DNA of 64,000 bases from Haemophilus parainfluenzae (GTDB lineage: Bacteria; Pseudomonadota; Gammaproteobacteria; Enterobacterales; Pasteurellaceae), in the NCBI RefSeq assembly GCF_900638025.1, contig NZ_LR134481.1:682001-746000 (forward strand). Direction: 5' to 3'. This document shows, piece after piece, positions 59,229-64,000 of the stretch. The position numbers were made by a program, and so were the translations under genes. The notes under the pieces were generated by a model. That model saw nothing but the letters and a program-made list of their open reading frames with translations. It had not been told where the DNA came from and did not search any database. How positions within the stretch are numbered: the stretch's first letter is position 1; each line of letters opens with the position of its first letter.

Positions 59229-61013
59229 ATGAAAGGCTTAATTCCGCGCCAGTTTATTGATGATCTGCTGACAAAATCGAATATTGTTGATGTAATTAAT
59301 GCACGCGTGAAGCTGAAAAAAGCGGGACGCGATTATCAAGCTTGTTGTCCGTTTCATCACGAAAAAACACCCTCCTTCACGGTCAGTGAAAAGAAACAAT
59401 TCTATTATTGCTTTGGTTGTGGCGCAAAAGGCAATGCCATTTCATTTTTAATGGATTACGACAAATTAGAATTTGTTGAAGCCGTTGAAGAACTTGCCGC
59501 TTCTGCCGGACTTGAAGTACCTTATGAAAAACGCCCAAATCAATTCGGTAATAAACCGGATGTGAGCTATCAGACAAAACGTAATTTATATGATTTGATG
59601 CAAGAGATAGCATTGTTTTATCAAGCTCAATTACCGTTAAATATTCCAGCTCAAAGTTATCTTCAGCAACGTGGTTTATCACCCGAAATTATCGAACGTT
59701 TTCAAATCGGTTATGTGCCCAATGCGATGGATACGGTGTTGCGTCAATTCGGCAAAAATCGAGAAGAACAGAAAAAGCTGTTTGATTTAGGTATGCTTTC
59801 TCGCAATGATCGTGGCAATGTGTACGATAAATTCCGTAATCGTATTATGTTTCCGATTCGGGATAAACGTGGTCGTACGGTCGCTTTTGGTGGACGTGTT
59901 TTAACGGATGAAAAACCCAAATATTTGAACTCACCCGAAACCATTACATACCATAAAGGTAATGAACTGTATGGTTTGTATGAAGCCTTACAAATTAATG
60001 ATGAGCCAGAAAAACTATTAGTGGTTGAAGGCTACATGGACGTAGTGGCATTGGCGCAATTTGGTGTGAATTATGCAGTTGCATCCCTTGGAACATCGAC
60101 GACCTCGGAGCAAATTCAATTATTGTTTCGTTCAACAGAACAAGTCATTTGCTGCTATGATGGCGATCGAGCGGGTAGAGATGCCGCTTGGCGTGCGCTT
60201 GAAAATGCGTTGCCTTATCTGGAAGACGGACGACAAATTAAGTTTATTTTCCTACCAGATGGACAAGATCCGGATACTTATATTCGCCAATTTGGTAAAG
60301 GAAAGTTTGAAGAGTATATTGATCAGGCCCAATCTCTCAGTGAATTTTTATTTGCGCATTTAAGTCCGCAAGTCGATTTCTCCACCCAAGAAGGGCGGGG
60401 CAAATTAATGGCTCTGGCTGCGCCATTGATTCGTCAGATTCCGGGAGAATTGCTACGTTTATCATTACGAAATATGTTGGCACAAAAACTTGGACTTTTT
60501 GATCAATCACAGCTTGAGAGTCTGATTCCAAATCAAATAGATAAAGTGGCTCAAATACCTAAAATACAATCGCAAACTATTAAAAAAACGCCAATGCGTG
60601 TAGTAATTTCGCTGTTGTTGCAAAATTCACGACTAGTGAATCGCATTTCTGATTCTGGTTTGCAAGCTTTGAAGTATGAAGCCGGTTACGAATTATTAGA
60701 AAAATTGACTGCGCTTTGTCGTAAACGAGAAGGAATAACGGCAGGACAGATTTTAGAATATTTCCGTGATACAGAATTCAGTAAGCCCCTTGAAATATTA
60801 GCCTCTTGGGATCATCTATTAAATGACTTAGAAATCATTCATGCATTCTCTCAAAACTATCGTCGATTGAATATTCAAGCGATTGAAAGAGATATTGAAA
60901 TGCTTATTGCTAAAGAAAGGGCAGAAGGATTAACGGATCAAGAACGAGCAATTTTAGTGAATTTGCTCAAGGGAAAAGAAGCGCAGAAAAAACAGTTAGT
61001 TAATCCGTCATAA
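59229..61013 (+). CDS. dnaG: DNA primase
   Basis: Makes RNA primers at the fork. 594 residues: CHC2 zinc finger CCPFHHEKTPSFTVSEKKQF with YYCFGCG, the catalytic core with VVEGYMDVVAL and ASLGTSTTSEQI, the TOPRIM CYDGDRAGRDAAWRA, and a C-terminal DnaB-interaction domain from ~430. AGGAGG precedes the ATG. Second gene of the macromolecular-synthesis operon. Confidence 0.96.
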   Translation: MKGLIPRQFIDDLLTKSNIVDVINARVKLKKAGRDYQACCPFHHEKTPSFTVSEKKQFYYCFGCGAKGNAISFLMDYDKLEFVEAVEELAASAGLEVPYEKRPNQFGNKPDVSYQTKRNLYDLMQEIALFYQAQLPLNIPAQSYLQQRGLSPEIIERFQIGYVPNAMDTVLRQFGKNREEQKKLFDLGMLSRNDRGNVYDKFRNRIMFPIRDKRGRTVAFGGRVLTDEKPKYLNSPETITYHKGNELYGLYEALQINDEPEKLLVVEGYMDVVALAQFGVNYAVASLGTSTTSEQIQLLFRSTEQVICCYDGDRAGRDAAWRALENALPYLEDGRQIKFIFLPDGQDPDTYIRQFGKGKFEEYIDQAQSLSEFLFAHLSPQVDFSTQEGRGKLMALAAPLIRQIPGELLRLSLRNMLAQKLGLFDQSQLESLIPNQIDKVAQIPKIQSQTIKKTPMRVVISLLLQNSRLVNRISDSGLQALKYEAGYELLEKLTALCRKREGITAGQILEYFRDTEFSKPLEILASWDHLLNDLEIIHAFSQNYRRLNIQAIERDIEMLIAKERAEGLTDQERAILVNLLKGKEAQKKQLVNPS

Positions 61014-61082
61014 CAATGGTAGAATCTCCTGTTCAAAACAAGGGCTTTTATCTTCCAAAAATAATGCAAAATGGGAATAAAA

Positions 61083-62978
61083 ATGGAACAAAATCAACAA
61101 TCTACCGCCGAGCAATATTCAGAACAAATTGAACAGCTTATGGAATTAGGTCGTACGCAAGGTTATTTAACTTATGCAGAGATTAATGACCTGCTTCCAG
61201 AAGATGTCATCGATCCAGAATATTATGATAAGTTGTTACAAACTTTACAGCATGATGCTGGTATTCCGGTTCTTGATGAAGCACCGGAAAGTGATGAAAT
61301 GATGTTGAATGACACGATTCCGGATGAAGATGCGGTGGAAGAAGCAACGCAGATTTTATCAAATGTGGAATCTGAGATCGGTCGTACAACGGATCCTGTG
61401 CGTATGTATATGCGTGAAATGGGTACCGTTGATCTTCTCACGCGTGAAGATGAGATCAGTATTGCAAAACGTATTGAAGAAGGAATTGATGAAGTCCAAA
61501 GTGCGATAGCTGCCTATCCAGAAGCGTTAACTGAATTATTAGATAATTACGATCAAATTGAAGCGGGGAATTATCGTTTAGCTGATTTAATAACTGGCTT
61601 TGTAGATCCAAACGTGATTGAAGAGGAAAATGCAGATACAGATATTGAAGAGCATTTTTCTGATGAGGATGAAAGTGGAGAATCTAATACGGTTATTGAT
61701 GACAGTGATGATGAAGAGAATGAAAACGATAGCGGTTCAAGTTCAGATGACAGCGATTCAGATAACAGTATCGATCCTGAGGTAGCTCGTGAAAGATTTG
61801 CGACATTAAGAGAGCAACATACTAAAACATTAGCAACGATTGCAAAATACGGACGCAGTGGTAAACGAGCAAAAGATCAAATCGAATCACTAGCTGAGAT
61901 CTTTAAACAATTTCGTTTAGTACCAAAGCAATTTGACGCGCTTGTTTTGTCGATGAAGAATATGATGAAACGCGTACGCTTTGAAGAACGTCAATTACAG
62001 AAAGTGCTTGTTGATATCGCGGGTATGCCAAAAGATGAATTCGAAACACTTATTACAACGAGTGGAAGCAATGATGCTTGGGTAGCTAAAGCATTAAAAT
62101 CAACTAAGCCTTGGGCAAAACGTTTACCAAAATATGAAGAGCGTATTCGTTTATCTTTAGATAACTTAGCGAATATTGAACAGCAAACTAATCTTACCAT
62201 CCAACAAATGCGTGAGATTTGTGATGCTGTATCACGTGGTGAACAAAAAGCTCGCCGTGCGAAAAAAGAAATGGTTGAAGCCAACTTGCGTTTGGTGATC
62301 TCTATTGCGAAAAAGTATACCAACCGTGGTTTACAATTCTTGGATTTAATTCAAGAAGGGAATATCGGTTTGATGAAAGCGGTAGATAAATTTGAATACC
62401 GTCGTGGCTATAAATTCTCTACTTATGCAACATGGTGGATTCGTCAGGCGATTACTCGTTCTATTGCGGACCAAGCACGTACAATTCGTATTCCTGTTCA
62501 TATGATTGAAACGATTAATAAATTAAATCGTATTTCTCGTCAAATGTTACAAGAAATGGGGCGTGAGGCGACACCGGAAGAGCTTGCTGAACGCATGGGC
62601 ATGCCAGAAGATAAAATTCGTAAGGTGCTTAAAATTGCGAAAGAGCCAATTTCAATGGAAACCCCAATCGGTGATGACGATGATTCACATTTAGGTGATT
62701 TTATCGAGGATTCAACCCTTGAATTGCCATTAGATTCAGCAACCGCACAAAGCTTAAAAGTAGCAACTCATGAAGTGTTAGAAGGTTTAACACCGCGTGA
62801 AGCAAAAGTATTACGTATGCGTTTTGGTATTGATATGAATACCGACCATACACTCGAAGAAGTGGGTAAACAATTTGACGTAACTCGTGAGCGTATTCGT
62901 CAGATTGAAGCGAAAGCATTACGTAAATTACGTCATCCTAGCCGTTCTGAGACATTAAGAAGTTTTTTGGATGAGTAA
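61083..62978 (+). CDS. rpoD: RNA polymerase primary sigma factor (sigma-70)
   Basis: A 631-residue housekeeping sigma factor: region 1.1, region 1.2 ([20 protein letters not shown]), an acidic non-conserved insert around residues 190-240 (many Asp/Glu/Ser), region 2 ([16 protein letters not shown], binds -10), region 3, and region 4 with the [23 protein letters not shown] (binds -35). ATG 61083 is chosen because GGGAATAAAA precedes it. Third gene of the rpsU operon. Confidence 0.97.
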   Translation: MEQNQQSTAEQYSEQIEQLMELGRTQGYLTYAEINDLLPEDVIDPEYYDKLLQTLQHDAGIPVLDEAPESDEMMLNDTIPDEDAVEEATQILSNVESEIGRTTDPVRMYMREMGTVDLLTREDEISIAKRIEEGIDEVQSAIAAYPEALTELLDNYDQIEAGNYRLADLITGFVDPNVIEEENADTDIEEHFSDEDESGESNTVIDDSDDEENENDSGSSSDDSDSDNSIDPEVARERFATLREQHTKTLATIAKYGRSGKRAKDQIESLAEIFKQFRLVPKQFDALVLSMKNMMKRVRFEERQLQKVLVDIAGMPKDEFETLITTSGSNDAWVAKALKSTKPWAKRLPKYEERIRLSLDNLANIEQQTNLTIQQMREICDAVSRGEQKARRAKKEMVEANLRLVISIAKKYTNRGLQFLDLIQEGNIGLMKAVDKFEYRRGYKFSTYATWWIRQAITRSIADQARTIRIPVHMIETINKLNRISRQMLQEMGREATPEELAERMGMPEDKIRKVLKIAKEPISMETPIGDDDDSHLGDFIEDSTLELPLDSATAQSLKVATHEVLEGLTPREAKVLRMRFGIDMNTDHTLEEVGKQFDVTRERIRQIEAKALRKLRHPSRSETLRSFLDE

Positions 62979-62998
62979 TTGTTTATTTATATAAAAAG

Positions 62999-63026
62999 AA
63001 AAGGCAGATATCTCTGCCTTTTTTAT
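62999..63026 (+). terminator. rpoD operon terminator
   Basis: AAAGGCAGA-TATC-TCTGCCTTTTTT. Confidence 0.9.
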
Positions 63027-63110
63027 TTGATTAAATTTGGTTATTTACCGCGAAATCACATTCCTTTAAAATACGCGCCTTTCTTCATTTAAAAACAAAA
63101 AAGGAACTTT

Positions 63111-63527
63111 ATGGAAGAATCTCAAGAACTCGAAAAACTGCCTCGCGTGGTGACAGGTGTATTAAAAGTGGTATTAAGTTTTTCACTTATTGCTTTAGCT
63201 GTCGTATTGATCATTGCATTAGCTAAAATTACCTATACGTTAGCGATCATGGTATTTAATACATCAAGCGTAGTGCCTTATGATGTTGCTGAACAAGCAG
63301 TGATGTTTTTCTTATACTTCGGTTTTATTGGCCTTATTGTGCAATATTTTAAAAGTGGCTATCACTTTCCTTTGCGCTATTTTATTTACGCAGGGATTAC
63401 GGCCATGTTGCGCCTGATTATTGTGAATCATGAGAGCTCCGTTGATACCATCTTATTCGCAGGCGCGATTTTAATTATGGTTATTGCACTTTGTTTAGTG
63501 TTGTATTCCAATAAAATTAAAATTTAA
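63111..63527 (+). CDS. psiE: PsiE-like membrane protein
   Basis: A 138-residue inner-membrane protein with four helices (VLSFSLIALAVVLIIALA, VMFFLYFGFIGLIVQYF, and two toward the C-terminus), with the family motif GYHFPLRYFIYAGITAMLRLI-type and NHESS. PsiE is phosphate-starvation-inducible in E. coli; the biochemical role is unknown. AAGGAACTTT precedes the ATG. Confidence 0.85.
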   Translation: MEESQELEKLPRVVTGVLKVVLSFSLIALAVVLIIALAKITYTLAIMVFNTSSVVPYDVAEQAVMFFLYFGFIGLIVQYFKSGYHFPLRYFIYAGITAMLRLIIVNHESSVDTILFAGAILIMVIALCLVLYSNKIKI

Positions 63528-63562
63528 AAGTGCGGTCATTTTGACCGAGATTTTGGAATGGA

Positions 63563-64000
63563 TTATTCCGGCACAATCCATTCCATTGTCCAACTTCCTG
63601 TACCTTCAGGGACGAGTGTTTGAGTTAAATAAGGCAAAATAACATTCATTTGCTGTTCTAATTGCCAAGGTGGGTTAATCACCACCATTCCACTTGCGGT
63701 CATACCACGTTGATCGCTATCAGGACGAACAGCCAATTCAATTTTCAAAATTTTACGAATTCCCGTTGCTTCTAATCCTTTAAAAATGCGTTTTGTTTGT
63801 TGACGTAGAACCACAGGATACCAAATCGCATAAGTGCCTGTCGCAAAGCGTTTATAACCTTCTTCGATCGCTTTAACTACCAAATCATAATCTTCTTTTA
63901 ATTCATAAGGTGGATCAATAAGCACCAAACCTCTGCGTTCTTTTGGTGGAAGTGTCGCTTTGAGTTGTTGGAAACCATTTTCTGATTTTGTGGTGATATT
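63563..64000 (-). CDS. rlmJ: 23S rRNA m6A2030 methyltransferase RlmJ, 5' end outside window
   Basis: C-terminal 145 residues of an rRNA adenine-N6 methyltransferase. The DPPY motif in VLIDPPYELKEDYDLV and the trailing SGMVVINPPW are family hallmarks. The frame is open to the end of the window, so the N-terminal SAM-binding half lies off-window. No sign of damage. Confidence 0.9.
   Translation of the reverse strand, partial: NITTKSENGFQQLKATLPPKERRGLVLIDPPYELKEDYDLVVKAIEEGYKRFATGTYAIWYPVVLRQQTKRIFKGLEATGIRKILKIELAVRPDSDQRGMTASGMVVINPPWQLEQQMNVILPYLTQTLVPEGTGSWTMEWIVPE

Overview
The window comes from a Haemophilus chromosome, most like H. parainfluenzae or a close relative. It is AT-rich and full of the Haemophilus DNA uptake signal (USS, AAAGTGCGGT, or ACCGCACTTT on the other strand), often as inverted pairs acting as terminators. 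From memory, the gene order hldD - xylBA - xylFGH - nhaC - xylR - waaF matches H. influenzae. Species assignment is an inference.

1-17.3 kb is an accessory contact-dependent inhibition (CDI) region. It opens inside a large cdiA (N-terminus and cdiB lie off-window). After the VENN motif comes an unrecognised toxin with a small membrane immunity protein. Downstream is an array of orphan toxin/immunity cassettes: a tRNase-like CdiA tail with its CdiI; an Imm49-like gene with a vestigial toxin tail; an EndoU toxin with immunity; a truncated second EndoU with immunity; and two small lipoproteins preceded by toxin-tail remnants. Paired-USS terminators and short copies of a PurT-like 3' end sit at cassette junctions, and the cassettes carry copies of the cdiA pretoxin region, so the array looks built by repeated recombination. 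It is interrupted (11.7-15.4 kb) by debris of a conjugative element: a traG/virD4 tail, a possible relaxase tail, a serine recombinase, a structured non-coding segment, and an intact mazEF pair between two copies of one terminator.

17.3-34 kb is core: an ScsD-like thioredoxin; LPS heptose genes hldD, waaF and waaC; and between them the xylose regulon (xylAB, xylFGH, xylR). The regulon includes a MalY/PatB-like aminotransferase and an NhaC antiporter under a duplicate of the xylA/xylF control region. A porin gene follows waaC.

34-52 kb holds hslO, a Fur-box-linked siderophore-esterase-like gene, pckA, an EamA transporter, exported msrAB and a TlpA-like thioredoxin, potD, a puuB-like oxidase, asnC/asnA, glpK/glpF, and an amino-acid (probably cystine) ABC transporter beside cysK and cysZ.

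52-64 kb is housekeeping: zipA, ligA, tyrP, tdk, tsaD, the rpsU-dnaG-rpoD operon, psiE, and an rlmJ gene cut by the window end. I saw no tRNA, rRNA or CRISPR array.
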